A stretch of 64,000 bases of DNA from Methylomonas fluvii (GTDB lineage Bacteria > Pseudomonadota > Gammaproteobacteria > Methylococcales > Methylomonadaceae), in assembly GCF_014850975.1 (NCBI RefSeq), contig NZ_JACXST010000003.1:496001-560000 (forward strand). Direction: 5' to 3'. Below the pieces are notes generated by a model. That model saw only the letters and a program-made list of their open reading frames with translations, was not told the origin of the DNA and did not search any database. Numbering within the stretch: the stretch's first letter is position 1; each line of letters starts with the position of its first letter. The position numbers and the translations under genes are program-made. Below are positions 42,043 to 51,076 of this stretch, in pieces.

Positions 42043-42690
42043 TCAAAAGCTGGCCTTCACTTTGCGGCGTACCGCCATTTCCGCTGCCATCAATAAACCC
42101 ATCAGTACATAAGAGATGCAACCGTTGTACAGACTCCACAACCAGCGGTCGCCATTGAAAATCGTCAGCAAGGAAATTGCCGCGTTGCCGAGAAAAAAAC
42201 AGCTCCAAACCAGGGTAACTCTGCGGGTATACAGCACGCCATGAGCCGGCAGATCCGGGAATTCCAGCCTGGCCAGCCGTTCTACTACCGTCGGTGGATG
42301 GATCAAACTAAAGGAAAATACCGCAAAAAACAGCAAGCTGACGAACACCGGATAAGCCAGCAGCCAGTCGGCATCATTAACCAGTGCGCCCAGCAACAGA
42401 AATAGCGCGCAGGCCAATATCAACCTAGACTCGGCTAAGCCAGCCGATTTGCGCTGCTTTTGCAGCCAGTAACGCAGCAAGAACAATCCAGCTAGCCCTA
42501 AAGCCATGGAACGGGGTTGAAAGTAATCGGCGGAAAACCAGATCAGAAAGGGATAGCTGACCGTCGCGGCCCCGATAATCACATTCAGGATGATTTGCCG
42601 AGACTCTGCTGGGGATTTTGGGCAAATACTGGCGTCTGGATTTGCCTGAATCTTGTTCGCTACCCGATTGGTGAAAAAATCTTTAAACAT
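42043..42690 (-). CDS. COG4648-type membrane protein, copy 2
   Basis: 215 residues, about six membrane helices, with VVERLARLEFPDLPAHGVLYTRR. Related to the copy at 28611-29222. Present in the same place relative to the acyl carrier protein in both operons (carrier protein first, then this). Confidence 0.75.
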   Translation of the reverse strand: MFKDFFTNRVANKIQANPDASICPKSPAESRQIILNVIIGAATVSYPFLIWFSADYFQPRSMALGLAGLFLLRYWLQKQRKSAGLAESRLILACALFLLLGALVNDADWLLAYPVFVSLLFFAVFSFSLIHPPTVVERLARLEFPDLPAHGVLYTRRVTLVWSCFFLGNAAISLLTIFNGDRWLWSLYNGCISYVLMGLLMAAEMAVRRKVKASF

Positions 42691-42696
42691 CCAGGC

Positions 42697-42945
42697 TTAT
42701 TCAGCACTGATCCGGTAAACAGTATCCACCACGTCCTGGATGGTGCGGGCATTTTTGAAATCCTCGGGATTGATGCGTTTGCCGGTAATCTCGCGCAGCC
42801 TGACCATCAAATCCACCGCATCGATACTGTCGATGTCCAAATCCTGCCGCAAGTTAGCCTCCAAGGTGATGTCCTCGGGCGTTAACTCGAACATTTCCGA
42901 CATCAATTCTCTTAAGGTGGCAAATACGTCTTCTTGGGTCTTCAT
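42697..42945 (-). CDS. Acyl carrier protein, right operon
   Basis: 82 residues with DLDIDSIDAVDLMV (Ser 40). APE-type ACP; with the one at 29225 and the peptidyl carrier at 30193 the cluster has three carrier proteins. The 206-base gap upstream suggests its own promoter. Confidence 0.9.
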   Translation of the reverse strand: MKTQEDVFATLRELMSEMFELTPEDITLEANLRQDLDIDSIDAVDLMVRLREITGKRINPEDFKNARTIQDVVDTVYRISAE

Positions 42946-42965
42946 ACGGGTGTTGTTTCCTGTTG

Positions 42966-43019
42966 CGATACTCGACTCGGCCTGGGACTTACTCTACAGC
43001 CTCGATTTAGCGAGTATCG
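42966..43019. promoter_or_regulatory. Inverted repeat upstream of the right-operon ACP gene
   Basis: CGATACTCG (42966-42974) and CGAGTATCG (43011-43019), perfect 9-bp arms 36 bases apart, inside the 206-base spacer. It may be an operator or mRNA structure; no gene was found in the spacer. Confidence 0.4.
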
Positions 43020-43151
43020 GTTTGCTATTGTGTTCCTCTGGCACCACTCCAAGCGCCAAAGTATCTGTGCCAATCGCGCGATAAATTACTACGCCAAACA
43101 TGGATTATACCCTGGGTTACGGCAGATCGCTCAGGCCGCTGGCAATCGACA

Positions 43152-43895
43152 TCATGAATCATCGTCCAAACGCCAATGCCAGTTTGCCCTGTCCTGCCGA
43201 CAAGATCCGCTTTGCCGGCCGGATAGGATTGCTTGCACGAAATTGGGCAAGCCATTTTCCGGCAATGCCGGGCCATGTGCCGGCTCGCGCGTCAGCTGCA
43301 ATTGCGGCCCCGCGCCGCCAGGCCTTGCCAGCGTCATCGCCAAAGCCCAGGTCGTTGGACTGCCGGGCAGATAAGGTAAATAAGCCTCCGGCAAAGGCTG
43401 CTCATAGCAGACAAGCAAAACCTGAGGCACATCCAACAGCATGCCGCCCGCCTCCAGAAAAGTCGAATACAGCCCTTCCGTACCGCCGGCCAAGGCTACA
43501 TAAGGCAAATAACTGGCACTATGGAAACTGGACAAGCCGGCGATGGCATTATGTACACATTGACTAAAGCGGCTAGGCGAAACATGTTCGCCATTTGCCA
43601 ACTCATCCAGCATCTCGAAATAATACTGACTTTCGCCGTGGCTTGAAAAAAATACCGAGGGCATATCGCCGTTTTCGCTGCGACTGCGCCAAGCCACAGC
43701 GCAGGCGGCTCTGGCTAAGGGCGATAATCTGCGCCTTTGCATCGCCGGTAAAAAACCGACATCGGCCTTACCTTGGTTATGCGGCAATATTTCACCGTTG
43801 GGCCAGATCTTGGTTTGGGGATGCGGGGCCGATTGCCAGAAACACCAGTGTTTTAATGTGAAAGCGAAACGGCATTCTCTAACAGACTCGGCCAT
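43152..43895 (-). CDS. Ketosynthase-like chain-length factor (Ketoacyl-synt_2), copy 2
   Basis: 247 residues from ATG 43895. Half-size ketoacyl-synt_2 protein: RLSPLARAACAVAW, PSVFFSSHGESQYYFEML and SPSRFSQCVHNAIAGLSSFH, no active-site cysteine motif. Partner of the full ketosynthase at 43909-45144, whose stop lies 13 bases upstream. Paralogue of the gene at 23697. Confidence 0.78.
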   Translation of the reverse strand: MAESVRECRFAFTLKHWCFWQSAPHPQTKIWPNGEILPHNQGKADVGFLPAMQRRRLSPLARAACAVAWRSRSENGDMPSVFFSSHGESQYYFEMLDELANGEHVSPSRFSQCVHNAIAGLSSFHSASYLPYVALAGGTEGLYSTFLEAGGMLLDVPQVLLVCYEQPLPEAYLPYLPGSPTTWALAMTLARPGGAGPQLQLTREPAHGPALPENGLPNFVQAILSGRQSGSCRQDRANWHWRLDDDS

Positions 43896-43908
43896 ACTCT
43901 CGGTCAAC

Positions 43909-45144
43909 TCAGCTATCCCAGCGCTGTAAAACCAAAGAGGTGTTGATACCGCCAAACGCAAAATTATTACTAACGATGTAGTCGGCGTGGATGTTACGGC
44001 CGTCGCCGGTCAGATAATCCAACTCGGCACAACGCGGATCGAGATTATCCAAATTCAAATTAGGATGAAACCAACCTTCCCGCTGCATCTGAATCGCCAC
44101 CATGGCTTCCAAGGCCCCGCAAGCACCCAAGGTGTGGCCGGTGAAACTTTTCAAACTGCTGATCGGCGTATTGCTGCCAAATACCGCGGCCGTAGCCTGA
44201 CTTTCGGCAATGTCGCCCTGTTCAGTGGCGGTGCCGTGCGCACTGATATAAGCAATTTGATTGGCTTCTAGCTGCGCATCCTGTAAGGCCAAACGCATTA
44301 CTACCTGCATCGTGTCGGCATTGGGTTGCGTAGCGTGTACACCGTCGGCATTGGTGGCAAAGCCGGCAATCTCGGCGTAAATCCGCGCGCCGCGCGCCAA
44401 AGCACGTTCCAGTTCCTCCAGTACCAAAGTACAAGCACCCTCACCGATTACCAAACCGTCGCGGTCGCGGTCGAAAGGCCGCGGAGTCAGATTAGGTTCG
44501 CTGTTACGAGTGCTGGTGGCATACAGTGCATCGAATAACGCCGCTTCGGTTGGGCAAAGCTCTTCCGCGCCGCCTGCCAGCATCACGTCCTGCAAACCGT
44601 ATTTGATCGCTTCGTAAGCGTAACCGATGCCCTGACTACCCGAGGTACAGGCACTGACTGAAGGGATGACACGGCCGCGCACCTGAAAAAACAAGGCTAC
44701 GTTGGCGCAGGTGGTGTGGCCCATCATTTTCAGATAGGTGGTAGCATTCAGATTGCCGATGTCGTGATTAATCAGCATTCTGCCGAAGTCGGCGATAGCC
44801 GGGGTCGACCCTACCGACGAACCGTAAGCTACGCCGGTACGACCGCCGCTAATCACCGGATCCCCCAGCAAACCGGCATCAAGCATGGCCAGTTCTGTGG
44901 CCCGAGTCGCCATTAGCGAAACCCGGCCCATGCTGCGGGTATTTTTGCGAGTGTAATGGCCCGGCAAAGTGAAATTTTCCACCGGCCCGGCCAAGCGGGT
45001 CAAAAGACCGTTATAAATTTCCCATTCCGGGATGTAACGAATGCCGGACTGCTTGGCTAACAGTCTGCCGCGTATTTCCTGCCAATCGTTGCCGATCGGC
45101 GAAAATCCGGCCATGCCGGTCACGACGACGCGGCGGGTCAACAC
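43909..45144 (-). CDS. 3-oxoacyl-ACP synthase (ketosynthase), ApeR-like
   Basis: 411 residues. Cys-His-His triad: SACTSGS (C166), SAHGTAT (H303), FTGHTLG (H337), and NNFAFGGINTS at the end. The FabF-like enzyme of the APE elongation core. Its start overlaps the reductase stop by 7 bases. Confidence 0.9.
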   Translation of the reverse strand: MLTRRVVVTGMAGFSPIGNDWQEIRGRLLAKQSGIRYIPEWEIYNGLLTRLAGPVENFTLPGHYTRKNTRSMGRVSLMATRATELAMLDAGLLGDPVISGGRTGVAYGSSVGSTPAIADFGRMLINHDIGNLNATTYLKMMGHTTCANVALFFQVRGRVIPSVSACTSGSQGIGYAYEAIKYGLQDVMLAGGAEELCPTEAALFDALYATSTRNSEPNLTPRPFDRDRDGLVIGEGACTLVLEELERALARGARIYAEIAGFATNADGVHATQPNADTMQVVMRLALQDAQLEANQIAYISAHGTATEQGDIAESQATAAVFGSNTPISSLKSFTGHTLGACGALEAMVAIQMQREGWFHPNLNLDNLDPRCAELDYLTGDGRNIHADYIVSNNFAFGGINTSLVLQRWDS

Positions 45145-45866
45145 AAACCTCCATTCACCGAAATCACTTGCCGGGTAATGTAAGCAGCATCTTCGGACAT
45201 CAAAAACGCTACCAGCGCCGCGACTTCTTCCGGCGTGCCTAAGCGCCTGGCCGGCACGGCGGCCAGCGCTTCTTCAAGGGGTAAGCCTTCCAGCATCTCG
45301 GTCTCAATTAAGCCAGGGGCCACACAGTTGACGGTGATTTTGCGTTTTGCCAACTCCACCGCCAGCGCTTTGGTCGCGCCGATGATGCCGGCTTTGGCTG
45401 CGCTGTAATTGACTTGGCCGCGGTTGCCGACTAAACCAGATACGGAAGACAGTGTGACGATGCGCCCCGGTTTACGGCGTTGTATCATCGGCATAACTAG
45501 CGGATAAAGCACGTTGTAAAAACCATCCAGATTACTGCGCAACACCTGGTCCCAGTCCTCGCCGCTCAGCGCAGGAAAAGCATTGTCTCGGGAAAGCCCG
45601 GCATTGCAGACCACGCCATAGTAGGCACCACGGGCTTGAATATCGTTTTCCAAACTGGCTTTGGCCGCATGGCGGTCGGCCAAATCAAAACTCAGCACGC
45701 GCGCCTGGCGGCCCATCTCGACAATCTGCTGTTTGACTTGCTCGGCTTCATCCAGCCTACTGCGGCAATGCAGCACAATGTCGTAGCCCTCGCGAGCAAG
45801 GCGCAGGGCGATGGCTTTGCCGATGCCTCGGCTGGATCCCGTCACCAGGATGGTGGGTTGGCTCAT
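45138..45866 (-). CDS. 3-oxoacyl-ACP reductase (FabG-like)
   Basis: 242 residues. SDR with TGSSRGIGKAIALRLA (NADPH), CNAG, catalytic serine in TLSSVSG and YSAAK with Tyr/Lys, and C-terminal ITRQVISVNGGLC. Reduces the 3-keto group each cycle. Coupled to the dehydratase by ATGA. Confidence 0.92.
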   Translation of the reverse strand: MSQPTILVTGSSRGIGKAIALRLAREGYDIVLHCRSRLDEAEQVKQQIVEMGRQARVLSFDLADRHAAKASLENDIQARGAYYGVVCNAGLSRDNAFPALSGEDWDQVLRSNLDGFYNVLYPLVMPMIQRRKPGRIVTLSSVSGLVGNRGQVNYSAAKAGIIGATKALAVELAKRKITVNCVAPGLIETEMLEGLPLEEALAAVPARRLGTPEEVAALVAFLMSEDAAYITRQVISVNGGLC

Positions 45867-46354
45867 ATTCCTTTTCCGGCGAGAAACTTTTGCGAATCCT
45901 GTGGCAGCAACACATTTAACTTCGAGCTGGCCTTGATATTTTGCCCGGTTATCGTGCAGTCGAACACCGACATATCATTGGCGGCCTCGATAATTTTTTC
46001 CGCCCCAACGGTCAGTTTGGCACCATAGGGAAAACTGCCGACCGAGCATTCGAAGTAGCGAGTGCCTAATAAAAACCCCAAACCAATCGCTTCGCCTCTG
46101 CACTTACGGTGATACCCGGAGTAGGCGGCAATGGCTTGTGCCATGTATTCCAAACCTAACCAGGCCGGCACGCTGTGATCGCCACACGAAAACAGGCCGT
46201 CTTCGCGCACCGCCAATTCGACCACGATATGGCTATCACTGACTTCCAGAACCCGGTCCAACAGCACCATACGCCCGGACTGAGGTAAGAGGGTTTCGAT
46301 GGCATAGGGAAAAGCCGCTGGACTGTCAGGGATGTCCAATGAGCAAGGACACAT
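45863..46354 (-). CDS. Dehydratase, ApeP-like hot-dog protein
   Basis: 163 residues. LLPQSGRMVLLDRVLEVSD, VPAWLGLEYMAQAIAAYSGYH, and GFLLGTRYFE are the marks of the ApeP-type 3-hydroxyacyl-ACP dehydratase. The annotated start overlaps the preceding ketosynthase by 29 bases; no later ATG leaves the domain intact. Works with the FabG-like enzyme. Confidence 0.86.
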   Translation of the reverse strand: MCPCSLDIPDSPAAFPYAIETLLPQSGRMVLLDRVLEVSDSHIVVELAVREDGLFSCGDHSVPAWLGLEYMAQAIAAYSGYHRKCRGEAIGLGFLLGTRYFECSVGSFPYGAKLTVGAEKIIEAANDMSVFDCTITGQNIKASSKLNVLLPQDSQKFLAGKGI

Positions 46355-47495
46355 TATTTCCGCCGAATGAAAAAGAGTTGCTGAGGCAGTATTGTAGCGG
46401 CTTTGGCTGCTGGTTTTCCAGCCCGACCAAGTTTAGTCGAGTCATATCCGGGTCAGGTTCGCCATCCCACAGATGCACAGGCAAACGCCTTTCTTGATGT
46501 AAATCAGACAGTAGCAACCAGCATAAACCCGCTTCCAGCGCACCGGCCGCGCCTAAACAATGGCCGGTGGACGGTTTGCTGGAGCTGCATGCCGTATCGC
46601 TACCGAACAACTGCGCGACCGCCCGATTTTCCATCGCGTCGTTTTGCCAGGTTGCCGTGCCGTGTAGGTTGATGTAATCGATTTGCTTAGGCTTTAGCTG
46701 GGCATCGTCCAGCGCGGCCTGCATCGCCAGTAACGCGCAACTGCCGTCAGGGCGTGGCGCAGAAATATGATAGGCATCGGCACTGGTGCCGACACCCAGT
46801 AAGCCGATCTCACTAGGCTCGCGCGTCATCAGAAATAAAGCCGCGCCTTCGCCTATCGTCGTGCCGTCGCGATTTTTACTGAACGGATTGCAAGTGGTTT
46901 TGCTAAGAGCACCCAATGCAAAAAAGCCTTCCAGCGTGGTGCGGCATAAACTATCAGCACCGCCCACTACGACCGCATCGCAGATACCTAAGCGCAGCAG
47001 ACGGCGGGCCGAAGCCAAGGCATTGGCACTCGATGAACATGTGGTGGAGACGGTGAAGGCCGGGCCGCGAACCTCCAGGTACGCCGCCAAAAATTCCGCA
47101 GCACCGCCCAGTTCCTGTTGTTTGTAGTGATAATTGTTGGGCATGCTCCCGCTTGCCCGCAAAACTTGCACCGCACTTTCACCCTCAGCAATCCCGGAGG
47201 TACTGGTCCCGACCACTATGCCAACGCGCCCCGCGCCGTAACGAGCGATGGCGGTGCTGATAGCGGATTCGATCTGGCAAAGCGCCGACAATAGCAAACG
47301 GTTGTTGCGGCAATCGTATTGTTTAAGCTTGGCCGGAATGGCTGGCAATTCAGTTAGCACGCCGAATGCGGGAATTGTCGAATCCAGCCAGGCCGGTGGA
47401 ACTGGCTGAACGGCACTCCGGGCAAGCCATGCGGCTAAAATATCCGCCTTGCTGTCCCCCAATGCGCAGACCATACCTAAATCATGTAAATACAA
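46326..47495 (-). CDS. 3-oxoacyl-ACP synthase (ketosynthase), ApeO-like
   Basis: 389 residues. TTCSSSANAL (C153), NLHGTATW (H278) and TGHCLGAAG, with NSFSFGGNNVS at the end. Related to the left-operon ketosynthase (24446), together giving two ApeO-like enzymes and one ApeR-like. A possible division is one for starter priming and one for extension. Confidence 0.88.
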   Translation of the reverse strand: MYLHDLGMVCALGDSKADILAAWLARSAVQPVPPAWLDSTIPAFGVLTELPAIPAKLKQYDCRNNRLLLSALCQIESAISTAIARYGAGRVGIVVGTSTSGIAEGESAVQVLRASGSMPNNYHYKQQELGGAAEFLAAYLEVRGPAFTVSTTCSSSANALASARRLLRLGICDAVVVGGADSLCRTTLEGFFALGALSKTTCNPFSKNRDGTTIGEGAALFLMTREPSEIGLLGVGTSADAYHISAPRPDGSCALLAMQAALDDAQLKPKQIDYINLHGTATWQNDAMENRAVAQLFGSDTACSSSKPSTGHCLGAAGALEAGLCWLLLSDLHQERRLPVHLWDGEPDPDMTRLNLVGLENQQPKPLQYCLSNSFSFGGNNVSLLIGHP

Positions 47496-47505
47496 ATGAC
47501 ACCGC

Positions 47506-48732
47506 TTAGGCAGTTTGATACGTTGCCAAAATAGCCTCGATTTTCTTAGCGCTACGCTGCGTCATCGGGTTTTCCTCGTCCCAGGCATAGCCGGCGAGAA
47601 TGGAACAGATCATGGCCTTGACGCTGGCCAACTGATTTTCTTCGAAAATAATTTGTTGGAAACGGCCATCGTACCAAGCCTCCACATAGGCTCTAAATAC
47701 CTCGATGCCTTTGCGCAACGCCTGCTCGTATTCTACAGACCAGTTTACCGGCTCACCTCGTAATTGCCGGTCAACCAAGGGTACGGCCAACGCGGCGGAT
47801 TTCATCGCAATAGTCACACCCGATGAAAACACCGGATCCAAAAACTCGCCGGCATTGCCGAGTAACGCAAAGCCCTGTCCATAGAGTTGCTTGACGTTGG
47901 CCGAGTAGCCGCCGATGGTATTAGCCGGCGTATCGAAACGGGAGTTGACCAACAGCTCGGCGAGACGCGGTTCTTCGAACGCCATGTTCTTTAGCACTTC
48001 CAACGGCTCACCACTGCGCGCGTCCAGAAAACCCGCGGGCGTTACCACACCCAACGAGCATCTGCCATTACTAAACGGAATCAGCCAATACCAAATCTCA
48101 TGAAATTTCGGATGAATCGCGATCAGAATTTTATTGCGGTCGTAATCGGATACAGTAATCCGATCTTCGATATGCGTGAACAGCGCGCGACGTGGCGATA
48201 ACGACGAAGGTGTTTCCAGATCCAATAATCTTGGCAATACCCTACCAAAACCGCTGGCATCCAATACCATCTTTGCGCGCCATTGCTTGTGCACACCGTT
48301 GGCATCAACGCTGGTCAGTTTCGCTTGCTCAGGATTACTAAAATCGGCTGCCAGGATAGTTTGTTGATAATGAATAGGCACGCCGGCCGCCTCGGCGCTG
48401 TCGGCCAACACCTTATCGAAATGGGCGCGCGGTACTTGAAAGGTAGTGCCCCAGCCTGGGCTGAATTTTTGGGTGAAATCGAATTCGGTCAGCTTGCCCT
48501 CTCTGGAAAAAGCGGCGCCGTTTTTGAATTGGAAGCCTTCCGCCGTCACCGCCGGTAGCATATCCGCGGCTTCCATAAAGGCCATGCATTGCGGCAGCAG
48601 ACTTTCGCCAATCGAAAAGCGTGGAAACTGCTCTTTTTCCAGGATAACGACTTGGTGTCCTAGTTGTTTCAGCATCTTGGCAGCCACGCTGCCGGAGGGG
48701 CCGGCCCCGATAATCAATACATCTGCATCCAT
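47506..48732 (-). CDS. Flavin-dependent halogenase-like protein 2
   Basis: 408 residues. GAGPSG (9-14), SIGESLLPQ, lysine 70 in FKNGAAF, WYWLIP (214-219) as the WxWxIP motif and FLDPVFSSG (297-305). Similar to copy 1 at 21970 in all the key motifs but only distantly alike overall. Oxidoreductases of this type are common in APE clusters and not always halogenases. First gene of the right operon. Confidence 0.65.
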   Translation of the reverse strand: MDADVLIIGAGPSGSVAAKMLKQLGHQVVILEKEQFPRFSIGESLLPQCMAFMEAADMLPAVTAEGFQFKNGAAFSREGKLTEFDFTQKFSPGWGTTFQVPRAHFDKVLADSAEAAGVPIHYQQTILAADFSNPEQAKLTSVDANGVHKQWRAKMVLDASGFGRVLPRLLDLETPSSLSPRRALFTHIEDRITVSDYDRNKILIAIHPKFHEIWYWLIPFSNGRCSLGVVTPAGFLDARSGEPLEVLKNMAFEEPRLAELLVNSRFDTPANTIGGYSANVKQLYGQGFALLGNAGEFLDPVFSSGVTIAMKSAALAVPLVDRQLRGEPVNWSVEYEQALRKGIEVFRAYVEAWYDGRFQQIIFEENQLASVKAMICSILAGYAWDEENPMTQRSAKKIEAILATYQTA

Positions 48733-48795
48733 TTACTTACCAACCCTCTTATCCGGTTAAAATACGTCCAGTACAAAATTCAGAAACAGCGGCAA

Positions 48796-48885
48796 TGCCG
48801 CCAAGTTAAATTGGCGTGATCGTTCTCCCGCAGGAGAGCGAACTTCTACGACAACCCTAGCAAGATAGGCGTCAACTTGGCGGTA
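48796..48885. promoter_or_regulatory. Nested inverted repeats in the divergent promoter region
   Basis: Outer arms TGCCGCCAAGTTAA (48796-48809) and TCAACTTGGCGGTA (48872-48885) match at 12 of 14 positions; an inner hairpin CGTTCTCC-CGCA-GGAGAGCG lies at 48821-48840. The region separates two divergent cluster genes and may hold operators controlling both sides. Confidence 0.5.
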
Positions 48886-48908
48886 TTACCCCAATAACAT
48901 CCCATTCA

Positions 48909-50228
48909 ATGCTGGAAACCCAAAAATCTCCCGCCCCACAAACACCACTATATTCTAACCACACAGCGCCGTTTGCCCTGCACAACGGTCAGATGGTAAG
49001 CCGCGGTAATTTATGGGCTGACGTGACGGCCCTGGCCGCGCAATTGCCGGACCGACCCTATCAATTTAATTTATGCGAAAACCGCTACCTATTTTGTCTC
49101 TGCCTGTTAGCGGCGGCGGTACGCGGGCAGATTTGCCTGTTGCCGCCCGCCGGGCAAATGGCGGTTATCCTGGAAATTCTGCGCGATTATCCCGGCGCGT
49201 ATATCGCCAGAGAACACGCGCCGCAGCAAACGGGTTTGGACTGGTTCGAAGTTATAGCGCCAAACTCTGCCACCGCAGCATCGCCACCCCATTTCGATTG
49301 GCAGGGCACCGCCGTGGTTGCCTTTACTTCCGGGAGTACAGGCAAACCCAAGCCCTGCCCGCATAGCCTGCATACCTTTAAAACCTCCGCCGAAATGGCG
49401 GTCAGCAGCCTGGGATTAGCGGAACAGCAACTTTTGATGCTGTCCACCACGCCGCCGCAACATATGTACGGTCTGGAAACCTCGGTATTTTGGCCTTTGT
49501 TTTCCCAACTGGTGCTGCACGACGGCCGGCCGTTTTTCGCCGAAGACATCCGGCAAACGATTAACACCTCGCCTTGGCCTACGGTGCTGGCGTCAACACC
49601 GACCCATTTGCGTTCCTTAATTAAAACCACCGGCACTTGGGACAATCTGGCCGGCATTATTTCCGCAACCGACACCTTATCCGCAAAGCTGGCCGGCGAA
49701 ACCGCGGCAATTTTAGGGCAATCCCCGCTCGAAATCTATGGCAGCACCGAAACCCTGTCGTTTGCCAGCCGCGAGACCTTGCTTGAAAACCCGTGGCAAC
49801 CTTACGCCGGCTGCCGCTTGCATCAAGATAAAAGCGGACAAAGCTATCTGCAAGCTGCGCATTTGCCGGACGAAGTGCCTTTGCAAGACACGGTGCAGAT
49901 CCAAGCCGACGGCTGTTTTACCGTATTGGGCCGGGATCAGGATATGGTGAAAATCGGTGGCAAGCGCGCGTCCTTGACCGAACTGAACCGTCGCTTGCTG
50001 GACATAGACGGCGTAGACGATGGTGTTTGTTTTAGCCATGAAAATGGGCGACTGGCCGCTGTTGTGGTCAGCCGGCTAGACAATCAAGCCATTCGGCTGG
50101 GTTTACAACCTTATTTGGATGAGGTGTTTTTGCCGCGAAAAATTCATTTCGTTACTAAAATTCCGCGCAACGCGACAGGTAAACTGGCAAAACTCGAGCT
50201 GGAAAAGCTGTTAGAAAGTTTAAGTTAG
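48909..50228 (+). CDS. Acyl/aryl-CoA or ACP ligase, APE type (ApeH-like)
   Basis: 439 residues. ATP-binding AFTSGSTGKPKPCPHS, EIYGSTETLSFASRE, LGRDQDMVKIGGKRASL and a terminal NATGKLAKLELEK with the catalytic lysine. In APE systems this ligase activates the aryl starter acid. Here a second starter-type ligase (prolyl, 31890) is also present, so either two starters are used or this one loads another acid. Divergent from halogenase-like gene 2. Confidence 0.82.
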   Translation: MLETQKSPAPQTPLYSNHTAPFALHNGQMVSRGNLWADVTALAAQLPDRPYQFNLCENRYLFCLCLLAAAVRGQICLLPPAGQMAVILEILRDYPGAYIAREHAPQQTGLDWFEVIAPNSATAASPPHFDWQGTAVVAFTSGSTGKPKPCPHSLHTFKTSAEMAVSSLGLAEQQLLMLSTTPPQHMYGLETSVFWPLFSQLVLHDGRPFFAEDIRQTINTSPWPTVLASTPTHLRSLIKTTGTWDNLAGIISATDTLSAKLAGETAAILGQSPLEIYGSTETLSFASRETLLENPWQPYAGCRLHQDKSGQSYLQAAHLPDEVPLQDTVQIQADGCFTVLGRDQDMVKIGGKRASLTELNRRLLDIDGVDDGVCFSHENGRLAAVVVSRLDNQAIRLGLQPYLDEVFLPRKIHFVTKIPRNATGKLAKLELEKLLESLS

Positions 50229-50260
50229 ACGACTTGCCAGACTGCGATGCGCAGGCCAGA

Positions 50261-51064
50261 CTAATCATGCCGCTTGGCATCTGCCGGCAATTTATCGAAT
50301 AACGGGTTTTTGGCGATGGCATAATGCTCCGGGTAATACACGGCTGCAAGGTGCAAACCATGTGGGGGGGCGGTCATCGCGGCTTGAGAGCGGTCTTTAG
50401 TTTCCAGAAGTTCTGCCGTCCAATCCACCGGCCGCCGGCCCATGCCGATTTCCATCAATACCCCGGCGATATTCCTGACCATATGATGCAAAAAGGCATT
50501 GGCGCAGAGATCGATGATCACCCGCTGTTCGTCGCGATACACATCTATAAAATGCATTAAGCGATTTGGACTAACTGACTGACAGCTCTGTGCGCGAAAC
50601 GAGGAAAAATCGTGTTCACCCAGTAGCGACTGTGCAGCCTGATGCATGGCTTGCTCGTCCAGCGGCTGGTAACACCAGGTAGCCTGCGTTCTTAGCAAAG
50701 CCGACTTCATCGGCCGATTCAAAATCACATACCGATAAGCTCTCGCTATGGCGCTGTAGCGGGCGTGAAAGTCGCCCCGCGCCGTTTGTGCCCAGGTAAT
50801 ACGGATGTCATCCGGCAGATAGCTGTTGCCGCCCATCAACCAGCCACGCATATCGCGTTCCGTCTCGCAATCAAAATGCACCACTTGCTCCAGCGCATGC
50901 ACGCCGGCATCGGTGCGGCCCGCGCAAAGTACCGTAATCGGTTGATTGGCAATTTTACTCAAGGCTTTTTCCAACTGGCCCTGCACGGTCGCTTTACCGT
51001 CCTGCCATTGCCAGCCGGCGTAAGCACTGCCGTCGTATTCGATGCCTAAAACGATGCGCGGCAT
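50261..51064 (-). CDS. truA: tRNA pseudouridine synthase A
   Basis: 267 residues. It converts U38-40 of the tRNA anticodon arm to pseudouridine. Motif CAGRTDAGVHALEQVVHF with the catalytic aspartate, plus RAYRYVILNRP and FLHHMVRNIAGVLMEIG. Convergent with the ligase gene, 32 bases apart. Marks the end of the biosynthetic cluster. Confidence 0.95.
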   Translation of the reverse strand: MPRIVLGIEYDGSAYAGWQWQDGKATVQGQLEKALSKIANQPITVLCAGRTDAGVHALEQVVHFDCETERDMRGWLMGGNSYLPDDIRITWAQTARGDFHARYSAIARAYRYVILNRPMKSALLRTQATWCYQPLDEQAMHQAAQSLLGEHDFSSFRAQSCQSVSPNRLMHFIDVYRDEQRVIIDLCANAFLHHMVRNIAGVLMEIGMGRRPVDWTAELLETKDRSQAAMTAPPHGLHLAAVYYPEHYAIAKNPLFDKLPADAKRHD

Positions 51065-51076
51065 ATCGGTTGCTGA

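Noticed and set aside
43025-43276. ORF between the right-operon ACP and chain-length factor
   Set aside because: It overlaps the chain-length factor gene out of frame and shows no domain; the 206-base spacer appears non-coding.
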